From Streptomyces sp. adm13(2018) (lineage in GTDB: Bacteria; Actinomycetota; Actinomycetes; Streptomycetales; Streptomycetaceae): a stretch of 36,873 nt of DNA. The stretch covers positions 989,982-1,026,854 of the forward strand of contig NZ_RDBH01000141.1 in assembly GCF_008042145.1 (NCBI RefSeq), given 5' to 3'. A program made the position numbers and the translations under genes. The notes beneath the pieces are model-generated. The model ran no database searches. It saw only the letters and a program-made list of their open reading frames with translations, and was not told the origin of the DNA. Of the stretch, positions 22,457 to 30,759 are shown one piece after another (the stretch's first letter is position 1; every line of letters begins with the position of its first letter).

Positions 22457-23704
22457 ATGGAGCAGTACGAGCCCGACAGCCTCTCCGCCGCGCAGGTGGC
22501 GGCGATACGCCGCAGCCTGACGAGCGGCCGGGGCGCCCTCACCCGCCGTTCGATGCTGCGCGCCGGCGGTGTGGGCGCGCTCGCCGTGGGAGGCCTGGCC
22601 TCCCTGAGCGCCTGCGGCATCCCGCCGGCCAAGCGGGAGGGCCAGGGGGCCGCGTCCATCGACGTCTCGGCCAAGGAGAAGACCCTCGCCTTCTCCAACT
22701 GGACCGAGTACATGGACGTCAGCGAGGACGAGAAGTCCCGGCCGACCCTGGAGGCGTTCACGAAACGCACCGGGATCAAGGTCAAGTACACCGAGGACAT
22801 CAACGACAACGTCGAGTTCTTCGGCAAGATCAAGCCGCAGCTCGCGGCCGGCCAGGACACCGGCCGCGACCTGATATGCGTCACCGACTGGCTGGCCGCC
22901 CGCATGATCCGCCTCGGCTGGGTCCAGAAGCTCGACGCCTCGCACCTCCCCCACGCGTACGCGAACCTCTCCGCCCAGTTCCGCACCCCCGACTGGGACC
23001 CCGGCCGCGCCTACTCGTACCCCTGGACCGGGATATCCACCGTCATCGCCTACAACGTGAAGGCGACCGGCGGGAAGAAGGTCGACTCGGTCACCCAGCT
23101 CCTCGACGACCCCTCGCTCAAGGGCCGGGTCGGCTTCCTCACCGAGATGCGGGACACCGTCGGCATGACGCTGCTCGACCTCGGCAAGGACCCGGGGACC
23201 TTCACCGACGCCGACTACGACGCGGCGGTCGGACGCCTCCAGAAGGGCGTCGACAAGAAGCAGATCCGCCGCTTCACCGGCAACGACTACACCTCCGACC
23301 TGGACAAGGGCGACATCGCCGCGTGCCTCGCCTGGGCCGGCGACGTCATCCAGCTCCAGGCGGACAACCCCGACATCCGCTACGCGATACCGGCCGCCGG
23401 ATACATCACCTCCAGCGACAACCTGCTCGTCCCCGCGCAGTCCCGGCACAAGACGAACGCCGAGAAGCTCATCGACCACTACTACGAGCTCCCCGTCGCC
23501 GCCCGGCTCGCCGCGTACATCAACTACGTCTGCCCCGTCGACGGGGTGAAGGACGAGCTCGCCAAGATCGACCCGGAACTCGCGAACAACACGCTGATCC
23601 TCCCGGACAAGGCCATGGCCAAGAAGTCGCACGCCTTCCGCTCGCTCACCAGCGCGGAGGAGACGGCGTACGAGGAGAAGTTCGCCAAGCTCATCGGCGC
23701 CTGA
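22457..23704 (+). CDS. potD: PotD-type spermidine/putrescine-binding lipoprotein (operon copy)
   Basis: Extracellular substrate receptor of the PotABC importer, 415 residues. The signal is twin-arginine plus lipobox: TRRSMLRAGGVGALAVGG then LSAC. The mature protein has LAFSNWTEYMDV, TGRDLICVTDWLAARMIRLGW, RRFTGNDYTSDLDKGD and WAGDVIQLQADNPDIRYAIP, shared almost word for word with the orphan copy at 11744. The ATG lies 49 bp after the dehydrogenase stop, with AAAGGG upstream. The unusually long stretch before the twin-arginine motif (about 30 residues) is polar and typical of Tat substrates in Streptomyces. Confidence 0.93.
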   Translation: MEQYEPDSLSAAQVAAIRRSLTSGRGALTRRSMLRAGGVGALAVGGLASLSACGIPPAKREGQGAASIDVSAKEKTLAFSNWTEYMDVSEDEKSRPTLEAFTKRTGIKVKYTEDINDNVEFFGKIKPQLAAGQDTGRDLICVTDWLAARMIRLGWVQKLDASHLPHAYANLSAQFRTPDWDPGRAYSYPWTGISTVIAYNVKATGGKKVDSVTQLLDDPSLKGRVGFLTEMRDTVGMTLLDLGKDPGTFTDADYDAAVGRLQKGVDKKQIRRFTGNDYTSDLDKGDIAACLAWAGDVIQLQADNPDIRYAIPAAGYITSSDNLLVPAQSRHKTNAEKLIDHYYELPVAARLAAYINYVCPVDGVKDELAKIDPELANNTLILPDKAMAKKSHAFRSLTSAEETAYEEKFAKLIGA

Positions 23705-23747
23705 GCCCGACGTCGTCCACCTCTCTCACTCCCTGGGACCACGACCC

Positions 23748-24926
23748 ATGACTGACAAGACTCCTCACACCGGAAAGAACACGGGCGGCGGCGACGTCCG
23801 TCTCACCGGGATCAGCAAGTCCTACGGCTCCTTCACCGCCGTCCAGCCGCTCGACCTGACCGTCCCGGAGGGCTCCTTCTTCGCCCTCCTCGGCGCCTCC
23901 GGCTGCGGCAAGACCACCACCCTGCGGATGATCGCCGGCCTGGAGGACCCCAGCACCGGCAGCGTCTTCCTCGGCGACAAGGACGTCACCGACCTCCCGC
24001 CGTACAAGCGCCCGGTCAACACCGTCTTCCAGTCCTACGCACTCTTCCCGCACATGGACATCACCGAGAACATCGCCTTCGGTCTGCGCCGCCGCGGCAT
24101 CAAGTCGGTGAAGAAGCAGGTCGACGACATGCTGGAGCTCGTCCAGCTCGGCGACAAGGCCCGCCACAAGCCGCACCAGCTCTCCGGCGGCCAGCAGCAG
24201 CGCGTCGCCGTCGCCCGCGCCCTCATCAACCACCCCCAGGTGCTCCTCCTCGACGAGCCGCTCGGCGCCCTCGACCTCAAGCTGCGCCGCCAGATGCAGC
24301 TGGAGCTCAAGCGGATCCAGACCGAGGTCGGCATCACCTTCGTGCACGTCACCCACGACCAGGAGGAGGCCATGACGATGGCCGACCAGGTCGCGGTGAT
24401 GAACGGCGGCCGTGTCGAGCAGCTCGGCGCCCCCGCCGACCTGTACGAGAACCCGAAGACCACCTTCGTCGCCAACTTCCTCGGCACCTCCAACCTGATC
24501 GAGGCCGAGGTCCTGGAGACGGGCACCGGGAGCGCCGACGTCCTCGTCACGGCCGGCGGCGGCAGGCTCCGCGTCCCCGCCGACCGCTGTACCCCCGCCG
24601 TCCGCCAGGGCGGCAAGGTGCTCGTGGGCGTCCGCCCCGAGAAGATCGCGCTGACGCACAGGGACGACGCCGACTCGATACCCGACGGCCGCAACCGCGT
24701 CACCGGCCGGATCGCCGACTCCTCCTTCATCGGCGTGTCCACCCAGTACGTGGTGAACAGCCCGGCGGGCGCGGAACTCCAGGTCTACGAGCAGAACGTC
24801 GACCGGCGCGCGGGACTCGTCCCGGGGGCCGAGGTCGTCCTGCACTGGAACCCGGCGCACACCTTCGGGCTCGACGCCGACCAGGACATCGACGCCGGTG
24901 TGGAGACGGTGGAGGCCACCGGATGA
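23748..24926 (+). CDS. potA: Polyamine ABC transporter ATP-binding protein
   Basis: Cytoplasmic ATPase of 392 residues energising polyamine uptake. Walker [10 protein letters not shown] (49-57), Q-loop [11 protein letters not shown], signature [15 protein letters not shown], Walker [17 protein letters not shown]-loop [14 protein letters not shown]. The C-terminal part (about 250-390) is a TOBE domain, including [10 protein letters not shown] and [17 protein letters not shown]. The last bases overlap the potB start as ATGA (4 nt). Length and order match the PotA family. Iron or other organic-ion importers of the same family are excluded mainly by the PotD neighbour. Confidence 0.95.
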   Translation: MTDKTPHTGKNTGGGDVRLTGISKSYGSFTAVQPLDLTVPEGSFFALLGASGCGKTTTLRMIAGLEDPSTGSVFLGDKDVTDLPPYKRPVNTVFQSYALFPHMDITENIAFGLRRRGIKSVKKQVDDMLELVQLGDKARHKPHQLSGGQQQRVAVARALINHPQVLLLDEPLGALDLKLRRQMQLELKRIQTEVGITFVHVTHDQEEAMTMADQVAVMNGGRVEQLGAPADLYENPKTTFVANFLGTSNLIEAEVLETGTGSADVLVTAGGGRLRVPADRCTPAVRQGGKVLVGVRPEKIALTHRDDADSIPDGRNRVTGRIADSSFIGVSTQYVVNSPAGAELQVYEQNVDRRAGLVPGAEVVLHWNPAHTFGLDADQDIDAGVETVEATG

Positions 24927-25849
24927 CCGCGACCCTCGTGAAGGACGCGCCGCCCACCGAGGAACCGGTGCTGCGCAAGCCCGCCACCCGCAAGCGGCTC
25001 GTCCCCTACTGGCTGCTGCTGCCGGGCATCATCTGGCTGCTCGTCTTCTTCGCGCTGCCGCTGGTCTACCAGGCCTCCACCTCGGTCCAGACCGGCTCGC
25101 TCGAAGCGGGCTTCCAGGTCACCTGGCACTTCCAGACCTACTGGGACGCCTTCCAGGAGTACTGGCCGCAGTTCGTCCGCTCCCTGCTCTACGCCGGGAC
25201 CGCGACCATCCTCTGCCTGCTGCTCGGCTACCCCCTCGCGTACCTCATCGCGTTCAAGGCCGGCCGCTGGCGCAATCTGCTCCTGGTCCTGGTCATCGCC
25301 CCCTTCTTCACCAGCTTCCTCATCCGGACGCTGGCCTGGAAGACGATCCTCGCCGACGACAGCCTCGTCGTCGACGCGCTGAACGCGCTGCACGTCCTCG
25401 ACGTGACCAGCTGGATCGGCTGGACCGAGGGCGACCGCGTCCTCGCCACCCCGATGGCCGTCGTCTGCGGTCTCACGTACAACTTCCTGCCCTTCATGAT
25501 CCTGCCCCTCTACACCTCCCTGGAGCGGATCGACGGCCGGCTGCACGAGGCCGCGCAGGACCTGTACGCCTCCCCGGCCACCACGTTCCGCAAGGTGACC
25601 TTCCCGCTGTCGATGCCCGGCGTCGTCTCCGGCACCCTGCTCACCTTCATCCCGGCGAGCGGCGACTACGTCAACGCCGAGCTGCTCGGCTCGACCGACA
25701 CCAAGATGGTCGGCAACGTCATCCAGTCGCAGTTCCTGCGCGTCCTCGACTACCCGACGGCCGCCGCGCTCTCCTTCATCCTCATGGCGATCGTGCTGGT
25801 CATGGTCACCGTGTACATCCGCCGAGCGGGAACGGAGGACCTCGTCTGA
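24923..25849 (+). CDS. potB: Polyamine ABC transporter permease PotB
   Basis: Membrane channel subunit, 308 residues, six membrane segments after a charged N-terminus (LLPGIIWLLVFFALPLVYQA is the first). The EAA loop that contacts PotA reads EAAQDLYASPATTFRKVTFP. The segment FLPFMILPLYTSLERID just before it is typical of PotB. The ATG overlaps the potA stop by 4 nt, and GTGGAG lies at ribosome-site distance. It forms the heterodimeric channel with the PotC gene immediately behind it. Confidence 0.94.
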   Translation: MTATLVKDAPPTEEPVLRKPATRKRLVPYWLLLPGIIWLLVFFALPLVYQASTSVQTGSLEAGFQVTWHFQTYWDAFQEYWPQFVRSLLYAGTATILCLLLGYPLAYLIAFKAGRWRNLLLVLVIAPFFTSFLIRTLAWKTILADDSLVVDALNALHVLDVTSWIGWTEGDRVLATPMAVVCGLTYNFLPFMILPLYTSLERIDGRLHEAAQDLYASPATTFRKVTFPLSMPGVVSGTLLTFIPASGDYVNAELLGSTDTKMVGNVIQSQFLRVLDYPTAAALSFILMAIVLVMVTVYIRRAGTEDLV

Positions 25850-26643
25850 TGCGCTGGATCCGCAAGAACCTCGTCGTCGTCGCGGGCCTGCTCACGCTCG
25901 CGTACATGATCCTGCCCAACCTCGTCGTGATGGCGTTCTCCTTCAACAGGCCGAAGGGGCGCTTCAACTACTCCTGGCAGGAGTTCTCGCTCGACGCCTG
26001 GAAGGACCCCTGCGGCGTCGCCGACATGTGCGAGTCGCTCTCCCTCTCGCTCCAGCTGGCCGCCTGGGCGACGGTCGGCGCCGTCGTCCTCGGCACGATG
26101 ATCGCCTTCGCGCTGGTCCGCTACCGCTTCCGGGCGCGCGGCGCGATCAACTCGCTGATCTTCCTGCCGATGGCGATGCCCGAGGTCGTCATGGCCGCCT
26201 CGCTGCTCACCCTCTTCCTCAACATGGGGATCGAGCTGGGCTTCTGGACGGTCCTGATCGCCCACATCATGTTCTGCCTGTCGTTCGTCGTCACGGCGGT
26301 CAAGGCCCGGGTCATGTCCATGGACCCCCGCCTTGAGGAGGCCGCGCGCGACCTCTACGCCGGGCCCGTGCAGACCTTCCTGCGCGTCACCCTGCCGATC
26401 GCCGCCCCCGGCATCGCCGCCGGCGCCCTGCTCGCCTTCGCGCTCTCGTTCGACGACTTCATCATCACCAACTTCAACGCGGGCTCCACCGTCACCTTCC
26501 CCATGTTCGTCTGGGGCTCGGCACAGCGAGGAACCCCCGTTCAGATCAACGTCATCGGCACCGCGATGTTCGTCCTCGCGGTACTGGTGGTCGTGGCCGG
26601 GCAAATCATCACGAACCGGCGCAAGAAAACAGCAACAGCCTGA
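25849..26643 (+). CDS. potC: Polyamine ABC transporter permease PotC
   Basis: Second channel subunit, 264 residues and six membrane segments. PotC-like features are MAFSFNRPKGRFNYSWQEFS after the first helix, LIFLPMAMPEVVMAASLL, the EAA loop EEAARDLYAGPVQTFLRVTL and LSFDDFIITNFNAGS. Stop of potB and start of potC overlap as TGATG, with GGAGG at 25834-25838 as ribosome site. The C-terminal tail is basic (TNRRKKTATA). Confidence 0.94.
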   Translation: MRWIRKNLVVVAGLLTLAYMILPNLVVMAFSFNRPKGRFNYSWQEFSLDAWKDPCGVADMCESLSLSLQLAAWATVGAVVLGTMIAFALVRYRFRARGAINSLIFLPMAMPEVVMAASLLTLFLNMGIELGFWTVLIAHIMFCLSFVVTAVKARVMSMDPRLEEAARDLYAGPVQTFLRVTLPIAAPGIAAGALLAFALSFDDFIITNFNAGSTVTFPMFVWGSAQRGTPVQINVIGTAMFVLAVLVVVAGQIITNRRKKTATA

Positions 26644-26679
26644 GCGAAGGCCGCCCAGGCACCGAAGGAGTTGGAAACC

Positions 26680-28098
26680 ATGGCCCCAGTCGCCATGCGT
26701 CTCGCCGCCCAATCTCTCTCCGACGCCCAGCCCGTCCCCTTCTGGCTGGAAGACCCGGGCAAGCCCGGCGCCCTGCCCGCCCTCACCGGCACCGAGACGT
26801 GCGACCTCCTCGTCGTCGGCGGCGGCTACAGCGGACTGTGGACCGCGCTCCTCGCCAAGGAGCGCGACCCCGCCCGGGACGTCGTCCTGATCGAGGGGCG
26901 CGAGGTGGGCTGGGCCGCCTCGGGCCGCAACGGAGGGTTCTGCGCCGCCTCCCTCACCCACGGCTTCGGCAACGGGCTCGCCCGCTGGCCGGGCGAGCTG
27001 CCGAAGCTGGAGGAGCTCGGCGAGAAGAACCTCGACGGCATCGAGGAGGCGGTCGCCCGCTACGGCCTCGACTGCGACTTCGAGCGCACCGGTGAGATCG
27101 ACGTCGCCACCGAGCCCTACCAGGTCGACGAGCTCCACGAGGTGTACGAGGAGATCGAGCGGCTCGGACTCGCGGACGGCATCGAACTCCTCGACCGGGA
27201 CGCCGTCCGGGCCGAGGTCCACTCCCCGACCTTCCTCGGCGGACTCTGGGACCGCCGCGGAGTCGCCATGCTCAACCCCGCCAAGCTGGCCTGGGGCCTC
27301 AAGCGGGCCTGTCTCGACCTGGGCGTCCGGATCTTCGAGAACACCCCGGGCCTCGAACTGGCCCAGTCCGGCACCGGCATGGGCGTGCGCACCCCGTACG
27401 GCAGGATCGTCGCCCGCCGGGTCGCCCTCGGCACCAACGTCTTCCCGTCGCTGGTCAAGCGCGTCCGCGCGTACACCGTCCCGGTCTACGACTACGCCCT
27501 GATGACCGAGCCGCTCAGCCCCGAGCAGCTCGCCTCCGTCGGCTGGAAGAACCGGCAGGGACTCGGCGACTCCGCCAACCAGTTCCACTACTTCCGGATC
27601 ACCGCCGACCACCGCATCCTCTGGGGCGGCTACGACGCGATCTACCCCTTCGGCGGCAAGGTCAGCGCCGAGATGGACCACCGCCCGGAGACGTACCTCA
27701 AGCTCGCCGAGCACTTCTTCCGCTGCTTCCCGCAGCTGGAGGGGCTCCGCTTCAGCCACGCGTGGGGCGGGGCGATCGACACCTGCTCCCGCTTCTCGGC
27801 CTTCTTCGGTACGGCGTACCAGGGCAAGGTCGCGTACGCGGCCGGGTTCACCGGGCTCGGCGTGGGCGCCACCCGCTTCGGCGGCGACGTGATGCTCGAC
27901 CTGCTCGCGGGGGAGCGGACCGAGCGCACCGAGCTGGAGATGGTCCGCCGCAAGCCGCTGCCCTTCCCGCCCGAGCCCATCGCCTGGGCCGGCATCGGCA
28001 TCACCAAGTGGGCGATGGCCAAGGCCGACGAGAACGGCGGCCGCCGCAACCTGTGGCTCAAGGCGATGGACCGGGTGGGCCTCGGCTTCGACAGCTGA
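26680..28098 (+). CDS. FAD-dependent amine oxidoreductase, gamma-glutamylputrescine oxidase (PuuB)-like
   Basis: DAO-type flavoprotein of 472 residues. The FAD-binding Rossmann motif VVGGGYSGLWTALLAKE lies at 46-62, followed by AASGRNGGFCAASL, which aligns with the flavin-contacting loop of PuuB/OrdL proteins. The C-terminal half has YDAIYPFGGKV, FSHAWGGAIDTCSRFSAFFG and GFTGLGVGATRFGGDVMLDL. The likely reaction is oxidative deamination of a (glutamyl)polyamine to an aldehyde plus H2O2 and ammonia, feeding the dehydrogenase at the start of the same unit. ATG 26680 is chosen for GAAGGAG (26664-26670); a TTG at 26671 abuts that site and is unlikely. A sarcosine-oxidase-like specificity cannot be excluded. 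Confidence 0.87.
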   Translation: MAPVAMRLAAQSLSDAQPVPFWLEDPGKPGALPALTGTETCDLLVVGGGYSGLWTALLAKERDPARDVVLIEGREVGWAASGRNGGFCAASLTHGFGNGLARWPGELPKLEELGEKNLDGIEEAVARYGLDCDFERTGEIDVATEPYQVDELHEVYEEIERLGLADGIELLDRDAVRAEVHSPTFLGGLWDRRGVAMLNPAKLAWGLKRACLDLGVRIFENTPGLELAQSGTGMGVRTPYGRIVARRVALGTNVFPSLVKRVRAYTVPVYDYALMTEPLSPEQLASVGWKNRQGLGDSANQFHYFRITADHRILWGGYDAIYPFGGKVSAEMDHRPETYLKLAEHFFRCFPQLEGLRFSHAWGGAIDTCSRFSAFFGTAYQGKVAYAAGFTGLGVGATRFGGDVMLDLLAGERTERTELEMVRRKPLPFPPEPIAWAGIGITKWAMAKADENGGRRNLWLKAMDRVGLGFDS

Positions 28099-28118
28099 GA
28101 CCACGCCGGCCGCACGGG

Positions 28119-28134
28119 AGTGACCTACATCACA
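28119..28134. promoter_or_regulatory. Crp-like operator
   Basis: AGTGA-N6-TCACA is one mismatch from the classical Crp site and nearly fits the Streptomyces Crp pattern GTG-N6-GNCAC. It lies about 90 bp before the small gene at 28225 and 20 bp after the oxidase stop. Confidence 0.5.
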
Positions 28135-28224
28135 ACCGGTGGGTAGCTGAAACCGCGTAAGAGAAGGCGCCCGAATCGCTCTCTCCGTACGGACACCGTG
28201 TCCACACGGAAGGAGACCGTTGCG

Positions 28225-28695
28225 ATGACTGGTACGGGGGCCTCGGGCGCCAAGAGCGCGGTGGAGTGGCTGGTCTCGGTCGCACCCGATCCCGAGGCCT
28301 GCCGGTGGGAGTGGGAGCGCAACCCGCACGGGGTCGCGCTGCTGCCCGCCGGCAGGCGCTGGGACGTCCTGATCCTGCCCGCCGAGCTGGGCTATCCCAC
28401 GCTCGACGTGCTGACCCGCCTGGTGGACCGGCCGGGCCCGGTCCTCGCCGACTTCGGCGACGCCCGGATGGGCTTCTTCGTGCCGCCGGGCACCGTGACC
28501 CGCTGGCTCGGCACCGGGGTGCGCGGCGCGGGCGCCGGGACCTGGATCGTCGTCCCGTACCCCGGCCGGACGACCGGGGCCGTCCGCTGGCTGGTGGCGC
28601 CGGACGGCGCGGGCACGCTCACCGACGCGACGCTCCTGGAACTCGCGATGCACGAGGCGGCGGGGCGGATCGGGGGGTCGCGGGAGACGTCGTAG
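28225..28695 (+). CDS. Conserved small protein, possibly related to the N-terminal region of bifunctional primase/polymerases
   Basis: I do not recognise a characterised function. The product has 156 residues, no signal peptide and no membrane segment. Distinctive stretches are NPHGVALLPAGRRWDVLILP, GPVLADFGDARMGFFVPPGT and GTWIVVPYPGRTTGAVRWLV. The pattern resembles short actinobacterial proteins labelled as primase-polymerase N-terminal-like, but no catalytic acidic triad is evident, so nucleic-acid synthesis is not claimed. ATG 28225 follows AAGGAG (28210-28215) with 9-nt spacing; a GTG at 28198 lies before that site. The gene is probably transcribed alone, with a Crp-like site upstream. 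Confidence 0.7.
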   Translation: MTGTGASGAKSAVEWLVSVAPDPEACRWEWERNPHGVALLPAGRRWDVLILPAELGYPTLDVLTRLVDRPGPVLADFGDARMGFFVPPGTVTRWLGTGVRGAGAGTWIVVPYPGRTTGAVRWLVAPDGAGTLTDATLLELAMHEAAGRIGGSRETS

Positions 28696-28792
28696 GCGAG
28701 GAGGAGCAGGTGGGGCGCCGTGAGCGAATGGGGGCGCCTGTGGGGGTGTCGTAGCGAGGGGTCCCCATGGGGTGCTCGGAGGCCCGTATGCC

Positions 28793-28830
28793 GTCCGGCG
28801 GGTGGATCGTCGCGTCCGGAGGGCGGATCG
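28793..28830. repeat. Short 21-bp-period imperfect tandem repeat
   Basis: Units at 28793-28809 and 28814-28830 agree at 15 of 17 bases (GTCCGG-A/C-GGG-T/C-GGATCG). A third partial GTCCG unit follows. It lies in the non-coding stretch 28696-28858 upstream of the chitinase promoter; nothing else is evident in that stretch. Confidence 0.5.
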
Positions 28831-28858
28831 GGCCGTCCGCCGTCCGGACGTCGGGGCC

Positions 28859-28874
28859 AGAGGTCTTGACCACT
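28859..28874. promoter_or_regulatory. DasR-type operator (dre) 1
   Basis: AGAGGTCTTGACCACT matches the DasR consensus ACTGGTCTAGACCACT at 13 of 16 positions, and its core GGTCTTGACC is at 28862-28871. It overlaps the -35 box of the chitinase promoter. DasR is the GntR-type GlcNAc-responsive repressor of Streptomyces chitin genes. Confidence 0.8.
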
Positions 28875-28894
28875 TGATTGGTCTGGACCATGCT
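28866..28894 (+). promoter_or_regulatory. Chitinase promoter
   Basis: -35 TTGACC (28866-28871), 17-bp spacer, -10 CATGCT (28889-28894). Both elements overlap the two DasR-like sites, the classic arrangement of direct repeats in Streptomyces chitinase promoters. Confidence 0.7.
28877..28892. promoter_or_regulatory. DasR-type operator (dre) 2
   Basis: ATTGGTCTGGACCATG has the core GGTCTGGACC at 28880-28889, exactly 18 bp from the core of the first site. It fills the spacer and reaches into the -10 box. Confidence 0.78.
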
Positions 28895-28937
28895 GTGGCG
28901 CGCTCCCACCTCGATTCCCCCATCCCCGGAGGCAGTT

Positions 28938-30740
28938 GTGGACCGCGCCAGACCCCTCACCCTGCTCCTCGCAGGCGTCCTCGCCGCCGGAGGACTCGCC
29001 GCCCTCGGCCCCGCCGCCCAGGCCGCCGACGCCGAACTCGCCCGCAACGGCGGCTTCGAGGCCGGCCTCGACGGCTGGACCTGCACCGCCGGCAGCGGCG
29101 CCGCCGTCTCCACCCCCACCCGCAGCGGCACGAAGGCGCTCCAGGCCACCCCGGCCGGCAGCGACAACGCCCGCTGCTCCCAGACGGTCACCGTCAAGCC
29201 CAACTCCTCGTACACCCTCAGCGGCTGGGTCCGCGGCAGCTACGTCTACCTCGGCGCCTCCGGCACGGGCACCACCGACGTCTCCACCTGGACGGGCTCC
29301 GCGCCCGACTGGCAGCGGCTCGCGACCACCTTCACGACGGGCGCCTCGACGACCTCGGTCACCATCTACACCCACGGCTGGTACGGCACCCCCGCCTACC
29401 AGGCCGACGACCTCTCCCTCTACGGCCCCGGCGGCGACCCCGTCCAGCTCCCGGCCGTGCCCACCGGCCTCGCCGCCGGCTCCCCGACCTCCACCAGCGT
29501 GCCGCTGACCTGGTCCGCGGTCTCCGGCGCCACCTCGTACCACGTCTACCGCGGCACCACCCGGGTCCAGACGGTCAGCGGCACCTCCGCCACCGTCACC
29601 GGGCTCACCGCCTCCACCGCGTACACCTTCCAGGTCAGCGCCGTGAACAGCGCGGGTGAGTCCGCCAAGTCGGCCACCGTGAGCGCGACCACGACCAGCG
29701 GCGGCGGAGGCGGCAACACCGGCCTGCCCGCGCACGCCCTCGTCGGCTACCTGCACTCCAGCTTCGCCAACGGCTCCGGCTACACCCGGATGGCCGACGT
29801 CCCCGCCTCCTGGGACGTCATCAACCTCGCCTTCGGCGAGCCGACCTCGGTGACCTCCGGCGACATCCGCTTCAGCCTCTGCCCCGCCACCGAGTGCCCC
29901 AACGTCGAGTCGGTCGCCGACTTCAAGGCCGCCATCAAGGCCAAGCAGGCGGCGGGCAAGAAGGTCCTGATCTCGATCGGCGGCCAGAACGGCCAGGTGC
30001 AGCTCTCCACCACCGCCGCCCGCGACACCTTCGTCTCCTCCGTCTCGAAGATCATCGACGAGTACGGCCTGGACGGTCTCGACATCGACTTCGAGGGCCA
30101 CTCGCTGTCCCTGCAGACCGGTGACACCGACTTCCGGAACCCGACCAGCCCGGTCATCGTCAACCTGATCCAGGCGGTCAAGACCCTCAAGGCGAAGTAC
30201 GGCCAGAACTTCGTCCTCACCATGGCCCCGGAGACCTTCTTCGTCCAGCTCGGCTACCAGTACTACGGCTCGGGCCCCTGGGGCGGCCAGGACCCGCGCG
30301 CCGGCGCCTACCTGCCGGTCATCCACGCCCTCCGCGACGACCTCACCCTGCTGCACGTCCAGGACTACAACTCGGGCTCCATCATGGGCCTGGACAACCA
30401 GTACCACTCCATGGGCGGCGCCGACTTCCACATCGCGATGACCGACATGCTGCTCACCGGCTTCCCGGTCGCGGGCAACAGTGACCGCTTCTTCCCCGCG
30501 CTCCGCGCCGACCAGGTCGCGATCGGCCTCCCGGCCTCCACCCAGGCGGGCAACGGCCACACCAGCCCGGCCGAGGTCAACAAGGCCCTGGACTGCCTCA
30601 CCAAGAAGACCAACTGCGGCACCTACCAGACCCACGGCACCTGGCCGGCCCTGCGCGGCCTGATGACCTGGTCGATCAACTGGGACCGCTTCAACCAGTG
30701 GCAGTTCTCGCAGAACTTCGACGCGTACAACTGGAGCTGA
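28938..30740 (+). CDS. Secreted GH18 chitinase with carbohydrate-binding and fibronectin III modules
   Basis: Extracellular endo-type chitinase, 600-residue precursor. The Sec signal covers 1-31 (RPLTLLLAGVLAAGGLAALG, cleavage near AQA-AD). An N-terminal carbohydrate-binding module (about 33-165; starts AELARNGGFEAGLDGWTC, ends AYQADDLSLYGPGG), a fibronectin III domain (about 172-255; PLTWSAVSGATSYHVYRG) and a Gly linker precede the GH18 barrel (about 262-598). The GH18 catalytic motif DGLDIDFE places the acid Glu386. Further barrel features are KKVLISIGGQNG and MTWSINWDRFN. GTG 28938 has GGAGG 5 nt upstream. The double DasR operator predicts repression relieved by glucosamine-6-phosphate. 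Confidence 0.96.
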   Translation: MDRARPLTLLLAGVLAAGGLAALGPAAQAADAELARNGGFEAGLDGWTCTAGSGAAVSTPTRSGTKALQATPAGSDNARCSQTVTVKPNSSYTLSGWVRGSYVYLGASGTGTTDVSTWTGSAPDWQRLATTFTTGASTTSVTIYTHGWYGTPAYQADDLSLYGPGGDPVQLPAVPTGLAAGSPTSTSVPLTWSAVSGATSYHVYRGTTRVQTVSGTSATVTGLTASTAYTFQVSAVNSAGESAKSATVSATTTSGGGGGNTGLPAHALVGYLHSSFANGSGYTRMADVPASWDVINLAFGEPTSVTSGDIRFSLCPATECPNVESVADFKAAIKAKQAAGKKVLISIGGQNGQVQLSTTAARDTFVSSVSKIIDEYGLDGLDIDFEGHSLSLQTGDTDFRNPTSPVIVNLIQAVKTLKAKYGQNFVLTMAPETFFVQLGYQYYGSGPWGGQDPRAGAYLPVIHALRDDLTLLHVQDYNSGSIMGLDNQYHSMGGADFHIAMTDMLLTGFPVAGNSDRFFPALRADQVAIGLPASTQAGNGHTSPAEVNKALDCLTKKTNCGTYQTHGTWPALRGLMTWSINWDRFNQWQFSQNFDAYNWS

Positions 30741-30759
30741 CGGCCCCGCCGTACACCGA

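Noticed and set aside
25750-28923. 1057-codon open frame on the minus strand.
   Set aside because: Antisense to potB, potC and the FAD oxidase; composition is Arg/Gly/Glu-rich without any domain.
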